Source: Anthracocystis setariae
Taxonomy: Eukaryota; Basidiomycota; Ustilaginomycetes; Ustilaginales; Ustilaginaceae
Assembly (NCBI GenBank): GCA_928724745.1
Contig: CAKMXJ010000012.1
Location: forward strand, 310,001 to 374,000
Length of the DNA: 64,000 nucleotides
Direction: 5' to 3'
Numbering within the stretch: the stretch's first letter is position 1; every line of letters starts with the position of its first letter. Under the pieces are notes generated by a model. The model searched no databases. It was given only the letters and a program-made list of their open reading frames with translations, and had not been told where the DNA came from. A program made the position numbers and the translations under genes. This document shows positions 40,088 to 49,773 of this stretch, in pieces.

Positions 40088-43000
40088 ATGTCATTGCCAA
40101 CCTCCAATGACGCGCCAAATGCGCCTCCAGCGACGGCCGCCTCCCAAGCAGCTGCACCACTCAATGCAACGCCATCCTTGGTCCGCTCTCCTACCGTCAA
40201 CCAACCTTTCATCTATCCTATGAGGTCTGCTGTCAGCCTTAAACAACCTCAACGCGACGCCTCTACAATATCAGAACTCCTCCATCCATCCTCTTCATCC
40301 CCAGCAACAACACCAACAGCAGCCGCAGCAGCAGCTCCCGTCACCACCTTTTCTTTGGCCGCTTCACGGCCATCTTCCGCTGAAGGCCCCGATGCTGCCC
40401 CGTCCAACATCATACACGACGGTCGAAATCGTCCAGAGGATGTCGACAAGGCCGCAGACCGTGCCATGGGAGAGCTCAAGGTACCAGGCCAAGAAAACAA
40501 GGATCTTCGCGATCATCTCGAACAGCTTACCACCACGCGTTTCGAGTATGTCAAGACCGCCGAGGGTCACATGATCCTGACCGGTCGAGGAGGCAAGCTT
40601 GCACGCTGCGAAGACGAGCCTATTCACATCCCGGGCGCTGTTCAAGCTTTCGGCTGCATGATCGTCGTCCGCATCTCTCCCGAAGGTCAAATGGTCGTCC
40701 GTCAGGCTTCCGAGAATTCGGGCAACATCCTGGGTCTTCCTCCGCCCTACCTCTTCAGCCTTCCCACTTTCCTCGATATTATGGACGAGGATCAGGCAGA
40801 TCTGTTGTGGGACAACATCGATTCCTTGGACCAATCAAGTCAAGACCTTGCCGAGGCCGGCCCCACCGTCTTCCAGCTCCGCGGCTACAACATGGCCAGC
40901 TACGATGAGCGTGTGGCGCAAGGCGCACAACGCACCCCCTGGAATGCTTGGTGTGGAGCCCACATACCCGATCGCAGAAACGACGCCGAGGGCGAGCTCA
41001 CCGTCATCCTCGAGTTCGAGTTGGTCGACGACGTTGAAAACCCCATTTCCACCCTGTCGCCTCCAGTAACGCCCATCGCCGACTCCGCAACCACCGGCGG
41101 CCCCGGTCTCGGTCTCGCTGCTGGCTGGGGCGGCCCGCATTCCAGCTCAACGTCCGGGAACCAGTCCCCCTCTATCAGCATCGGTACCATCCATTCCAAT
41201 CCGAGCAGCTCCACTGCCTTGCCAGACGTTGGTCCACGGGGCGGACTCGACGGTCTCGCTTACACCCCATCGCCCGAAGAATTGCGAGAATCCACCCATG
41301 CTGCCCACAAACCCCTCAAGGCGCTCACCCGCATGCGTCGCAACGCCGAGACCAAGCAACAAACTCGCAGCCGCCGACCCGGAGTGCTTCCAAGCGCAGG
41401 AGGAGGCGATGGTACCGGTGGAATGCTCGACATGTTTGGCATCTTGAGTCAGGTCAACGATCAGCTTGCAGCTCAGAAGGATCTCAACGAGTTTCTCAAG
41501 GTGCTCGTCGGTATCGTCCGAGACATCACGCTCTTCAGCCGTGTCATGATCTATCAGTTTGACGAGGCGTGGAACGGCCAGGTGGTTTGCGAACTGGTCG
41601 ACTGGAACGACTCGCACGATCTCTATCGTGGTCTTCATTTTCCCGCTACCGACATTCCTGCGCAAGCGCGAGCCCTGTACAAGATCAACAAGGTGCGACT
41701 CCTCTACGATCGCGACCAACCCACCGCACGTATGGTCTGCAGAGACCAGGTTGATCTCGACTTTCCCGTTGACATGACCCATGCCTTGATCCGTGCCATG
41801 TCGCCCATCCACATCAAGTACCTCGCCAATATGGGCGTGCGATCGTCCATGTCGGTGTCCATCACTGCCTTTGGCGAGCTCTGGGGCCTCATCTCTTTGC
41901 ACAACTACGGTGCGCACGGAAAGCGCGTTTCGTTCCCCATTCGCCAGCTCATGCGCCTCATCGGCGAATCGGTCTCGAGCAACATTGAACGACTCAGCTT
42001 CACCCGCAGGCTGTCCGCTCGTAAGCTGATCAACACGCTGCCCACCGATCAGAATCCAAGCGGTTACATCATTTCCAACGCCGAGGATCTGCTGACACTC
42101 TTCGATGCCGACTATGGTGTCATCGCCATCGGCAACGAGGCCAAAATCCTCGGTCCGCTCAATGCCAGTCAGGAAGTGCTGGCCGTCACCGAATACCTAC
42201 GATTGAAGAAGTTTGAGCATCTGGTCACCTCGCAGGATGTGAGGCGTGACTTTCCCGACATGGTTCTGTCTACCGGTCTCCATGTGATCGCAGGCCTCTT
42301 GCTGGTGCCGCTCTCGGGCAGCGGTGTCGATTTCATTGCCTTCCTCCGCAAGGCACAGCTTCGTCACGTCAACTGGGCTGGGAAGCCCTTCAAAGAGGGC
42401 ATGGAAGGTCAGGCGGCGCTCGAGCCGCGCAAGTCGTTTAAAGTCTGGTCGGAAACCGTCGAGGGCACTTGTCGAGCGTGGAAGGACGAGGAGCTCGAGA
42501 CGGCGTCGGTACTCTGCCTCGTCTACGGCAAATTCATCTCGGTATGGCGTCAGCGCGAGCAAGCGCTTCACTACAACCAACTCAACCGGTTACTGCTTTC
42601 CAACGCCAGTCACGAAGTGCGCACACCGCTCAACCACATCATCAACTACCTCGAGTTGGCGCTCGACGGCAAGCTGGATGAAGACACTCGCGAGAACCTC
42701 AGCAAGTCGCATCTCGCTTCCAAGAGCTTGCTGTTCGTCATCAATGACTTGCTCGATCTAACCAAGCAGGAGATCGGCAACGAGCTCTTCTTACAGGAGC
42801 CATTCGATCTCGCTGCAACGGTGCGTGAGGCAGTCGAAATGCACGAATGGGAAGCTAAGCGACGCAAGATCGACTTCTCCGTCACCACCGACCCCGAGGT
42901 TTGTCTTGTGCTGGGCGACAAGAACCGTGTTCGTCAGGTCATCACCAACACCGTTACCAACTCGGTCAAGTACACGCGAGAGGGTCAGATCACCGTCTCG

Positions 43001-44782
43001 ATGCGCAAACGCAGCGAGGAAGAGCGAGACGGCGACCTCCCTCCTGGTTGCGACATGGAGGTCGAGTTGATTGTCAATGACACGGGCGAGGGAATCCCGC
43101 AGGAGAAGCTCGAGGTCATCTTTCGAGAATTTGAACAGGTCGAGTCCGTCATCGCACAACCAGGGCGCCAGGACGCAGTGGACCCTGAAGGCAGTGAGGC
43201 CAGCAGCCTGGTACGCACTGATCAGTCTGACAGTGGTCTCGGTCTCGGCCTTGCCATTGTCGCTCGCGTTGTCAAAAATCTCGGCGGCCAGCTGCGCGTC
43301 GACTCGCTCGTGGGCGAAGGAACCACCTTCACTTACTACATTCCCTTCTGCTCGGCTGAGAGCACTACACCCACCGAAATGCCGCCGCAAGGCAGTGGTG
43401 GCAACGGAACCAAACGCAGCAGCGACACCGTCTCGATGCGACGCTCCAACTCGATCGGCAGCGGTAGTGCCAGTTCGGCGTGCAAGAGCGAGATCGACTC
43501 GCTCGTCGAAGCCATCCAGCAACCTGTCCTGCGCGACCAGGGCCACGTCGAGGATCTCACGCAACAGAGACGCCACGCCGAGGGTCTCTCGCCCGGCCAA
43601 ACCGGTGGACCAAGAAACATGTCTGCTGCCCGGCCGGGTTTTGCGGCGCAACGCAGTCATTCGTTCGACAGCGGCTCCCATTTCGTAGAGGGAAGTGGGA
43701 TGCCTGTTCGGTCCGTCAAGATCGATCCCGGGACGCTTGACAAGAACGATCGTGCAGACCGCAGGCCCCCTTCTTCAGCCTTCTTGTCCAGCGCCACGGC
43801 GACAGCCAAAAGCGTCAGCCGAGACGCCAGTACAGCGGAGTCCTTCAAAGCCGAGGTCGAACATCGTGCTCGCGAGAACATCCCTCATCTGGACCAACAG
43901 GCATTACCCCTCTCTCGTCAGCGAAGTGTAGCGAACCATCAAGCTGCGGTGCCCTTGTCGCCCGTTCCATCCGCACCCGCCAAGGAAAGCCCGGCTTTGT
44001 CTGCGGGCGATGTGCAGTCTCCAGGCTCCGAAGACCTGAAGTCGCCGCAGGGCAGCGGTGAGCGCCGTGCTTCTTCGTCATCGAACGCTGCCAAGCGCAG
44101 GATGGCTGTGATGCGTGGTCTGCACAAGTCTCCGAGTCAGCGGAGCGAGCAGATTGCTCCTTTGCGCGTGCTGGTGGTGGAAGACGATCCGATCAACCGC
44201 ATGATCCTCAAGAAGCGTCTCGGACTCGATGGGCACACAACGCTGTTGGCGGTCAACGGCGAAGAAGGCGTGCGACAATTCGAGCAGGATGCCAAAGAGA
44301 TCGATGTGATCCTTATGGATTTACAGATGCCCATCTGCAACGGACAGGAGGCGTGTGTCCGCATCCGAGAGTTGGAGAAAAAGTGGGCCGAGAGCGGCGA
44401 GCAAGCGGATCGTCCTGCTTCGCAAGTGCTCAACGGACGTGTTCCGATCCTTGCCGTCTCTGCGACGCTGGTTCCTCAGATGCGCCAAGAGATGGTCGAC
44501 ATTGGCATGGACGGCTGGCTGCTGAAACCCATCGATTTTGCGCGTCTAGGTGCCCTGCTCAAGGGCTTGCTGCATCCCGAGGACCGTGTTGCCAACCACT
44601 GGAAGCATGGCTATGTGTGGGAGAAGGGCGGATGGCTTTCGGAACCAGCGCAGCGCTCTGTACCGGTGGCAGTCTCTTCCATCTCGTCCGCTTCCGCTTC
44701 CGCCAGCGCTGGCCCTGAGCTGGGCAACTTTGCCACCCCTTCCATCAACCACAGTGAAGCCATCAGCACTCCCAGCGCTTGA
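40088..44782 (+). CDS. PHY1: Fungal phytochrome, hybrid histidine kinase
   Basis: 1564 aa, single exon. After about 150 disordered residues comes the PAS/GAF/PHY photosensory core. Cys174 in ARCEDEPIHIPGAVQAFG is the expected bilin-binding cysteine. The GAF domain (about 450-640) has HFPATDIPAQARAL and SPIHIKYLANMGVRSSMSV, phytochrome signatures. A PHY domain with a long tongue region follows. The HisKA box LLSNASHEVRTPLNHIINYL carries phospho-His 842. The ATPase domain has NTVTNSVKYT, DTGEGIP and GLGLGLAIV. After a 300-residue Ser-rich linker, the receiver VLVVEDDPINRMILKKRLG has phospho-Asp 1411 in DVILMDLQMP and the Lys in LLKPIDF. It should sense red/far-red light with biliverdin and pass phosphate to an HPt protein such as the Ypd1 in this window. 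Confidence 0.96.
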   Translation: MSLPTSNDAPNAPPATAASQAAAPLNATPSLVRSPTVNQPFIYPMRSAVSLKQPQRDASTISELLHPSSSSPATTPTAAAAAAPVTTFSLAASRPSSAEGPDAAPSNIIHDGRNRPEDVDKAADRAMGELKVPGQENKDLRDHLEQLTTTRFEYVKTAEGHMILTGRGGKLARCEDEPIHIPGAVQAFGCMIVVRISPEGQMVVRQASENSGNILGLPPPYLFSLPTFLDIMDEDQADLLWDNIDSLDQSSQDLAEAGPTVFQLRGYNMASYDERVAQGAQRTPWNAWCGAHIPDRRNDAEGELTVILEFELVDDVENPISTLSPPVTPIADSATTGGPGLGLAAGWGGPHSSSTSGNQSPSISIGTIHSNPSSSTALPDVGPRGGLDGLAYTPSPEELRESTHAAHKPLKALTRMRRNAETKQQTRSRRPGVLPSAGGGDGTGGMLDMFGILSQVNDQLAAQKDLNEFLKVLVGIVRDITLFSRVMIYQFDEAWNGQVVCELVDWNDSHDLYRGLHFPATDIPAQARALYKINKVRLLYDRDQPTARMVCRDQVDLDFPVDMTHALIRAMSPIHIKYLANMGVRSSMSVSITAFGELWGLISLHNYGAHGKRVSFPIRQLMRLIGESVSSNIERLSFTRRLSARKLINTLPTDQNPSGYIISNAEDLLTLFDADYGVIAIGNEAKILGPLNASQEVLAVTEYLRLKKFEHLVTSQDVRRDFPDMVLSTGLHVIAGLLLVPLSGSGVDFIAFLRKAQLRHVNWAGKPFKEGMEGQAALEPRKSFKVWSETVEGTCRAWKDEELETASVLCLVYGKFISVWRQREQALHYNQLNRLLLSNASHEVRTPLNHIINYLELALDGKLDEDTRENLSKSHLASKSLLFVINDLLDLTKQEIGNELFLQEPFDLAATVREAVEMHEWEAKRRKIDFSVTTDPEVCLVLGDKNRVRQVITNTVTNSVKYTREGQITVSMRKRSEEERDGDLPPGCDMEVELIVNDTGEGIPQEKLEVIFREFEQVESVIAQPGRQDAVDPEGSEASSLVRTDQSDSGLGLGLAIVARVVKNLGGQLRVDSLVGEGTTFTYYIPFCSAESTTPTEMPPQGSGGNGTKRSSDTVSMRRSNSIGSGSASSACKSEIDSLVEAIQQPVLRDQGHVEDLTQQRRHAEGLSPGQTGGPRNMSAARPGFAAQRSHSFDSGSHFVEGSGMPVRSVKIDPGTLDKNDRADRRPPSSAFLSSATATAKSVSRDASTAESFKAEVEHRARENIPHLDQQALPLSRQRSVANHQAAVPLSPVPSAPAKESPALSAGDVQSPGSEDLKSPQGSGERRASSSSNAAKRRMAVMRGLHKSPSQRSEQIAPLRVLVVEDDPINRMILKKRLGLDGHTTLLAVNGEEGVRQFEQDAKEIDVILMDLQMPICNGQEACVRIRELEKKWAESGEQADRPASQVLNGRVPILAVSATLVPQMRQEMVDIGMDGWLLKPIDFARLGALLKGLLHPEDRVANHWKHGYVWEKGGWLSEPAQRSVPVAVSSISSASASASAGPELGNFATPSINHSEAISTPSA

Positions 44783-44955
44783 TTGTGCCTTGCTTCCTCA
44801 TTTGCACCTTTGTTTTCCTATTTTCAACATTCGGATTGCTCTACAATGCCCCGCTCATACCCTTCATCTTTTCCAGTGTCAAGTCTTTTTTTTTTTGGGG
44901 ATCTCTGCAGGGTATTTATACATGTCTGGTACTCTTTTTGCATGGCCAAAGTTTT

Positions 44956-45002
<47 letters not shown>

Positions 45003-45159
45003 CCTCTACTATGTACTTGTTCAGTCGCTGGGAGGAGTCCTATTCCATCAAGCAATCATACACAATGTGCCGGGACGTTTCAAGTGGAAGTTGGAAAGGA
45101 CGTCAATTTTCTCGCGCGGGCTCGCTTTGGATGTGCAGTTGTGGAAAAGCCAAGTGAGG
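44783..45159. other. Convergent 3' flanks of PHY1 and the chorismate mutase gene
   Basis: 377 bp holding the CT repeat at 44958-44998 and a T9 run near 44888; no gene seen. Confidence 0.5.
44958..44998. repeat. (CT)20 dinucleotide microsatellite
   Basis: About 41 bases of CT repeat between the convergent PHY1 and chorismate mutase genes. Confidence 0.95.
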
Positions 45160-46032
45160 TCAAGAATGTGATTTGCAGAGGTGGGATTGGGCGAGGATGG
45201 TTTGGACTTGGAGTTGGGTGGTGATTGGGATGAGGTAGGCTTGGAAGATTCGGAGGATGTTGCTTGTTGTGTTTGAGGGGTAGATTGAGGGGTCTGTTTG
45301 GGTGAGGGATTGGGATTTTTGCTGGATTCGGGAGAGGACGGTGACTTCTTGTTTGTGGTCTGTGACGAGTTTGGTGACTTGGACTCGCGGGTTGGACGAG
45401 AGGAGGGCGGTGCAGAAGGTGTCGTTTTGCCATTCAAACTTGGCCATGGCCACCTGATAGCCCAACACGATCCGCGCGGAGAGCAACGAGATCAGACTGA
45501 CGTCGAGAAAGGATGTCGACGCAGGGTCGAGAGTGGGCGATTCGGGCAAGGAAAGCAGGTTTGCCTGGACAAAGCCGACGAGGGTTTTGGGATCTTGGGG
45601 TCGGCGACCAGTGGGGAAAATTCCTTTGCCAATGACGGGTTGGTCCAACACTTCGTCCCGGGCAAGGACAACGGGCGTAGCGAAGGAAACACCAGGCGGA
45701 AATGGATGCACAGCGTCGAACTTTTGACCGACTGGGGTGTGCAGCCATTCAGCCACTTGCGGATCAGGTTGGTGGAATGAATGGCCGCTGTTGTTGAGGA
45801 TGTGAGTAATGTGTTTGAACTCGTTAGCGACAGAAGCGTTGAGTGCAGCTCGAGCGAGGTAGGTTTGAATGATGGGGGTTTCGAAGCGTTGGATCTGAGC
45901 TCGTAGATCCGTGAGTCGGTCCACAGGATCCTTGGCCTTCACAGCTGGCTCTGTAGCCCTGTGAGCCCGTACTGGAGCGACGAGGGCCGCGGCAAACACG
46001 GTCAAGTTGACGAGCGGAGTAGAAAGCTTCAT
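45160..46032 (-). CDS. CMU1: Secreted chorismate mutase, Cmu1-like
   Basis: 290 aa, single exon, ATG 46032. MKLSTPLVNLTVFAAALVAPVRA is a signal peptide. The mature protein has the all-helical AroQ eukaryotic fold: DRLTDLRAQIQRFETPIIQ (first helix with the active-site Arg); LLSARIVLGYQVAMAKF (Arg and Lys matching yeast Aro7 Arg157 and Lys168); TKLVTDHKQEVTVLSRIQQK (Glu matching Glu198); and a last helix IFQAYLIPITTQLQVQTIL. There Thr242 is kept but Glu246 is replaced by Gln. The enzyme turns chorismate into prephenate. In smuts the secreted form (Cmu1) is taken up by plant cells and lowers salicylate precursor supply. Secretion, length and fold support that assignment; activity with Gln at that position is unproved. 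Confidence 0.85.
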   Translation of the reverse strand: MKLSTPLVNLTVFAAALVAPVRAHRATEPAVKAKDPVDRLTDLRAQIQRFETPIIQTYLARAALNASVANEFKHITHILNNSGHSFHQPDPQVAEWLHTPVGQKFDAVHPFPPGVSFATPVVLARDEVLDQPVIGKGIFPTGRRPQDPKTLVGFVQANLLSLPESPTLDPASTSFLDVSLISLLSARIVLGYQVAMAKFEWQNDTFCTALLSSNPRVQVTKLVTDHKQEVTVLSRIQQKSQSLTQTDPSIYPSNTTSNILRIFQAYLIPITTQLQVQTILAQSHLCKSHS

Positions 46033-47125
46033 GATGGATGGATGTGAAGAAAGAAAATCAGCAGACTGGGACGGTCTGAAAAGAACGAGAAGGGAAAGGG
46101 ATTGAGGTTGCCAAGCACCCGCCTATCTTTATTGAGACCGCTAGGAGCGTTTTCAAAGCCTGTTTGGCAGCGTGCAAAGGAGAAGGCGACGAGAACATCG
46201 GCTGTGGGACGAGTTACTGCTACTTAGTTTTGTGTGGTGGGCGTAGTGTTAATAGTGTGGCGGTGGGGCCGGCAGGTCGAGTCTTGAACCGATCCCAAAT
46301 CAAGCTATGAAATGGTGGGACCAGGAGAAGGATGTGCCTGGCCCCTGAACGCAGGAATGCTACCGACGGCACCTTTAGCGTGATTGATGGAGACTATGTT
46401 GATGATGTGCTTGAGCCTGTACCCTGGGATCGAGGTTGCATCAATAAAGGCAGCTACAGTAGCTTGTTGCAACAAACCGTTGTGCGTACGTGCATAACAC
46501 CCAAAGGATTACAGTAGAAGCTACAGCAACGGGTGGCGCAACCAATTGAGTCAATTTAGGCAGCAAGTGCAGGGTCCAATGGGCTGGATTGGAACTTTCC
46601 ATTGCGACTCGATCTGCCTACCGTCATGTATGGGAAGTAGGCCCCGTACTACACAAGAGGAGCTGCACAAAGCGACAGGTCTTCCAAGGTCCTCGTGGTT
46701 CGATAAAGCCGCCATTGGCGGAGCGGGGGTTGACGTTAGACTTGGGCAGCTGTCAAACATGGTTTCGCCGAGGCGAGTTGCAGCTGAAATCTTTTGCTTG
46801 TTACGTACTTTTCGCCTTTTTTACGTATCTTGAGCTCGACAGCGTCATGCAATCCAACTGCCGTGCAAGCACCATCACAGCATTCGCTGGCGGTTAGGCG
46901 GATAGCCGGTGGAAATTCGTATCGAATTCGTGCGTCTTATCTATCAGCTGCTGTCTATATAGGAAGCACCTCTCGTCTTGACCACCACTTCCAACTCAGA
47001 TCTAACTCCAACGGTGACCTTACAAGGATATCTCGATGCTTACCTTCGCCTAGCCGCCAACTTGATCTTGTGGCCAACATCATAGCGTTTCTCGCCTCCT
47101 GAAGATAAAGTCGTCGAGCGCAAAC
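46033..47125. other. Divergent promoter region, chorismate mutase / PQ-loop protein
   Basis: About 1.1 kb. Contains CTACAGTAG-type motifs near 46452 and 46511 and a TATATA at 46956-46961, 165 bp before the PQ-loop start. No gene seen; open frames at 46546-46897 are short and unconvincing. Confidence 0.5.
46956..46961 (+). promoter_or_regulatory. Possible TATA box of the PQ-loop gene
   Basis: TATATA about 165 bp upstream of the ATG at 47126, in an otherwise TATA-poor region. Confidence 0.35.
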
Positions 47126-48056
47126 ATGCCAAAGAACGCCGTCGCTGAAAAGTAAGTCATCGTCAAACTTCCAATCCTCGCCGAGAGCGTTCTAGCGAGT
47201 AGATTCATACTGACCCTTCTCATCTTATCTTTACCGCCACTTCAGTGTGCTTGGCACAATTGGCACAGTACTGTGGTCGTTCCAGCTAGTCCCGCAGATT
47301 ATCAAGTCGTATCGTGGCAAAGACACCGACGGACTCTCGGCGTGGCTCCTCCTCCTCTGGGTGGCCGGCTCGGTCCCACAAGGAACCTACCTTATCGTTC
47401 AGGACATCAACGTCCCGCTCATCGTTCAACCCCAACTCTTCTGCACGTTCGCCATCATCGCCATGGCGCAATGTTGGCGCTACTCGCACTCGCTCTCGAC
47501 ACGCAAATGCATCCTAGGAGCAATCGCATGCGGCCTCCTCGCCGGCGGACTGGAAGTGGGCTTCTACTGGCTGTGTAAGCTCGGCGAGCATCGAGGTACG
47601 AGCGCCGCCACCAAGACGATGGGAATCGTTGGTGCTGTCTTGATCGTACTTGGCTTGCTGCCGCAGTACTACGAGATCTGGAGATACAAGGAGGTCAAGG
47701 GGATCAGTCTGTTGTTCTTGGCCATCGATTGCGCCGGTGGAGTGTTCAGCTTGTTGAGTCTGGTGTTCAAGCAATCCTTTGATGCGATCGCCGCCGTCAA
47801 TTATATCGGGATTGTAGTGCTGGAGTTGGGCATCTTTGCGTGCTATCTCATCCTCAATCCGAAAGCCAAACGTTCAAGGCAAGAGCAACAGGCCCAATCC
47901 GACTCACAAACAAATGAAGCAAGATCACCTGATGTCGAGCAGGGCATCGATGCAACATCCGAAACAACCCCAGAGTGGTCAAGACACACCACGTTTGAGG
48001 AAAAAGCAACTCATCTCCCATCCATGGATGCGTCCGCCGCTCACAAACACGCATAG
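47126..48056 (+). CDS. PQ-loop repeat membrane protein
   Basis: Two exons, join(47126..47151,47246..48056), 278 aa. Exon 1 encodes MPKNAVAE plus two bases; donor GTAAGT and acceptor TTCAG frame a 94-base intron. Two PQ-loop motifs are visible: LWSFQLVPQIIKSYRGKDTD and VLGLLPQYYEIWRYKEVKG. About seven hydrophobic helices are present, and the tail is polar and cytoplasmic (about 65 residues). PQ-loop proteins are small-molecule transporters; fungal members include vacuolar basic amino acid exporters and cystinosin-like proteins. The short loops and the aromatic GISLLFLAIDCAGGVFSLLSL fit that group, but the substrate is not predictable. Convergent with the next gene, 59 bp away. Confidence 0.82.
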
Positions 48057-48115
48057 AACGGTTCACGACCGTGAATTACACATTTGTGCTTTTATGCACT
48101 CGCCAATACACGTGC

Positions 48116-49126
48116 TCATCCCTCGTACCCCTCTTTGATCAACCATCGTTCGATGTCCTTGACCAACTTGTCTTGTCCCCTATCGTTGGCATCCATGATG
48201 GTGACGTTGCCCTTCTTGCCGTCAGCCTGCACGCCGCCGTTGGCTACGATGAGCGTGTTGAGTTTTGGATTCTTAGCAAACACCTCGATAGCCTCGGCCT
48301 CTCCCACGTCGGAAATCACCACCAACCCCGAAATCGCCGGTCGAGCACTGAACATGCCCCCGCCAAAGATCTTGCTTAGGACGCCGCCTCCACCACCTGA
48401 GCTTGCAGACGAGTTTGGGTCGATATAGTGGCTGACGATCTGCGAGGTGGACTGAGGTGATGCTTCTGCAGAGTGATGAATGAACAGCACGGGTTGGCGT
48501 TGAAGATTGCTGAGTCGAATTTGCGAGTGCAGCTCATCTGCGAGTTTCTGCGTGACCCTCTGTCCAGCAGTCTGGACTTGTTGAATGGAGGAAGAGGGGA
48601 GGGCGAGGTTCATCTGCAGACAGTCGTAGCCAGCTTCTCGAAAGTATCCGATCCAGGGGAACCATTTTTCACTCTCGCCCGAACCTCCACTGGCTCCAAA
48701 GTTGGACATGAGACTCTTCAACATCCCCTTGCCCGTCGATTGAGAGGTGAGAAAGACGAGTGATACCGTTTGGCGACGTGGTGCGGCGGGTGAGGCGGGC
48801 CGTAGCAGCGTCGACGATCCATCGACTTGTTTGGCCGACGACGATGACGAGCTCGAGTCGGATTCGAGCGGAGAGCGAACCGAGAAGCTGCGAGTGGTTG
48901 TCGACGAAGCAGGCTGCGTAAGATACCATCCCGTACCTGTAGCAAGTAGACCTCCACTGACGGCCTTGATTGGCCAGTTGCGCTTGGAGGACGGCTCACC
49001 ACGGTTGTCGGGCTGGGTGTGGATGCAGCGTACGGCTGGGATCGAGCCCACCTTGACAGTGTTGATCAGGCAGGCAAGATTGGCGGGTCGCACCGCAGGC
49101 TGCCTAGCAAGAGAAGAGAAAGACAT
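48116..49126 (-). CDS. Conserved hypothetical protein, probably mitochondrial
   Basis: 336 aa, single exon, ATG 49126. The N terminus is rich in Arg, Ser and Ala without acids (MSFSSLARQPAVRPANLACL and on to VRCIHTQ), like a mitochondrial presequence. A weak hydrophobic span (AVSGGLLATGTGWYLTQ) and a Ser-rich linker follow. The C-terminal part alternates strands and helices: VSLVFLTSQSTGKGMLKSLM, WIGYFREAGYDCLQMNLALP, QRQPVLFIHHSAEA and ISGLVVISDVG. This is reminiscent of an alpha/beta-hydrolase-like or Rossmann-like fold, but I see no catalytic triad. I do not recognise the family. Confidence 0.65.
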   Translation of the reverse strand: MSFSSLARQPAVRPANLACLINTVKVGSIPAVRCIHTQPDNRGEPSSKRNWPIKAVSGGLLATGTGWYLTQPASSTTTRSFSVRSPLESDSSSSSSSAKQVDGSSTLLRPASPAAPRRQTVSLVFLTSQSTGKGMLKSLMSNFGASGGSGESEKWFPWIGYFREAGYDCLQMNLALPSSSIQQVQTAGQRVTQKLADELHSQIRLSNLQRQPVLFIHHSAEASPQSTSQIVSHYIDPNSSASSGGGGGVLSKIFGGGMFSARPAISGLVVISDVGEAEAIEVFAKNPKLNTLIVANGGVQADGKKGNVTIMDANDRGQDKLVKDIERWLIKEGYEG

Positions 49127-49339
49127 ACCGAGAGATAGTTACTGATCTGGATAGAGATGGTTGGTGATGAGATTGGGGCGTTGTTGAGACGCTTCAAGCC
49201 ATGCACAATTGAGCCGTGCGCCAATCAAAGTGGGGACTGTGTGCAGCTGCATCTTAGGATGTGGAGGCATGGAGGAGATTGATGGTTACAAACTATTTGA
49301 CTACAAGTATACATAACTATTGTTGTTAAATACAAGCGT

Positions 49340-49457
49340 GCTTCTTTAGCTCAGCTGGTACGAGCGTCCGACTGAAGAATTCAGTTTCAAACAGTCGCCA
49401 CTGTGTGCAGTGGACACGTTTATCGGGAGGTCACCTGTTCGACCCAGGTAAGGAGCA
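49340..49457 (+). tRNA. tRNA-Phe (GAA) with intron
   Basis: Acceptor GCTTCTT pairs with AAGGAGC (one T-G). The D arm is GCTC/GAGC. The anticodon stem TCCGA (49367-49371) pairs with TCGGG (49423-49427). The anticodon GAA is at 49374-49376. The T arm is ACCTG-TTCGACC-CAGGT and the discriminator is A (49457). A 44-base intron occupies 49378-49421 and opens with TTCAGT, complementary to ACTGAA around the anticodon. T5 follows at 49461-49465. Confidence 0.92.
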
Positions 49458-49466
49458 TTCTTTTTC

Positions 49467-49469
<3 letters not shown>

Positions 49470-49500
<31 letters not shown>
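49470..49500. repeat. T31 homopolymer downstream of tRNA-Phe
   Basis: Thirty-one consecutive T residues starting 13 bases after the tRNA, following the T5 run that would already stop Pol III. Confidence 0.93.
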
Positions 49501-49504
<4 letters not shown>

Positions 49505-49773
49505 ATTTTGGCAATACTGCCACAGTGCAACGCAGTGGCACGAAATCGGCTCTGTCGTCATTCTTTGGGCGTGAAAGGATGCGACGTGACTGTGGACTGC
49601 ACTGCACTGCACTGTACTGTACAAAAAAATTCTGCAACACTGTGGTGGTATCTCTCGACGCGTTTGTGTGGGGAAGGAAACGACATCAACACGGTCCCTG
49701 CGTTGCATGACAAGCACTCAGCTTTGGTACCTCCATCTTGCCCTCTCATCCTTCGCCAAGCCGTCACGGCGAA
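49501..49773. other. Upstream region of the histone deacetylase gene
   Basis: About 270 bp. Contains a CTGCA/CACTG run passing into ACTGTACTGTACA at 49611-49623, another copy of the dispersed palindrome. No gene. Confidence 0.5.
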
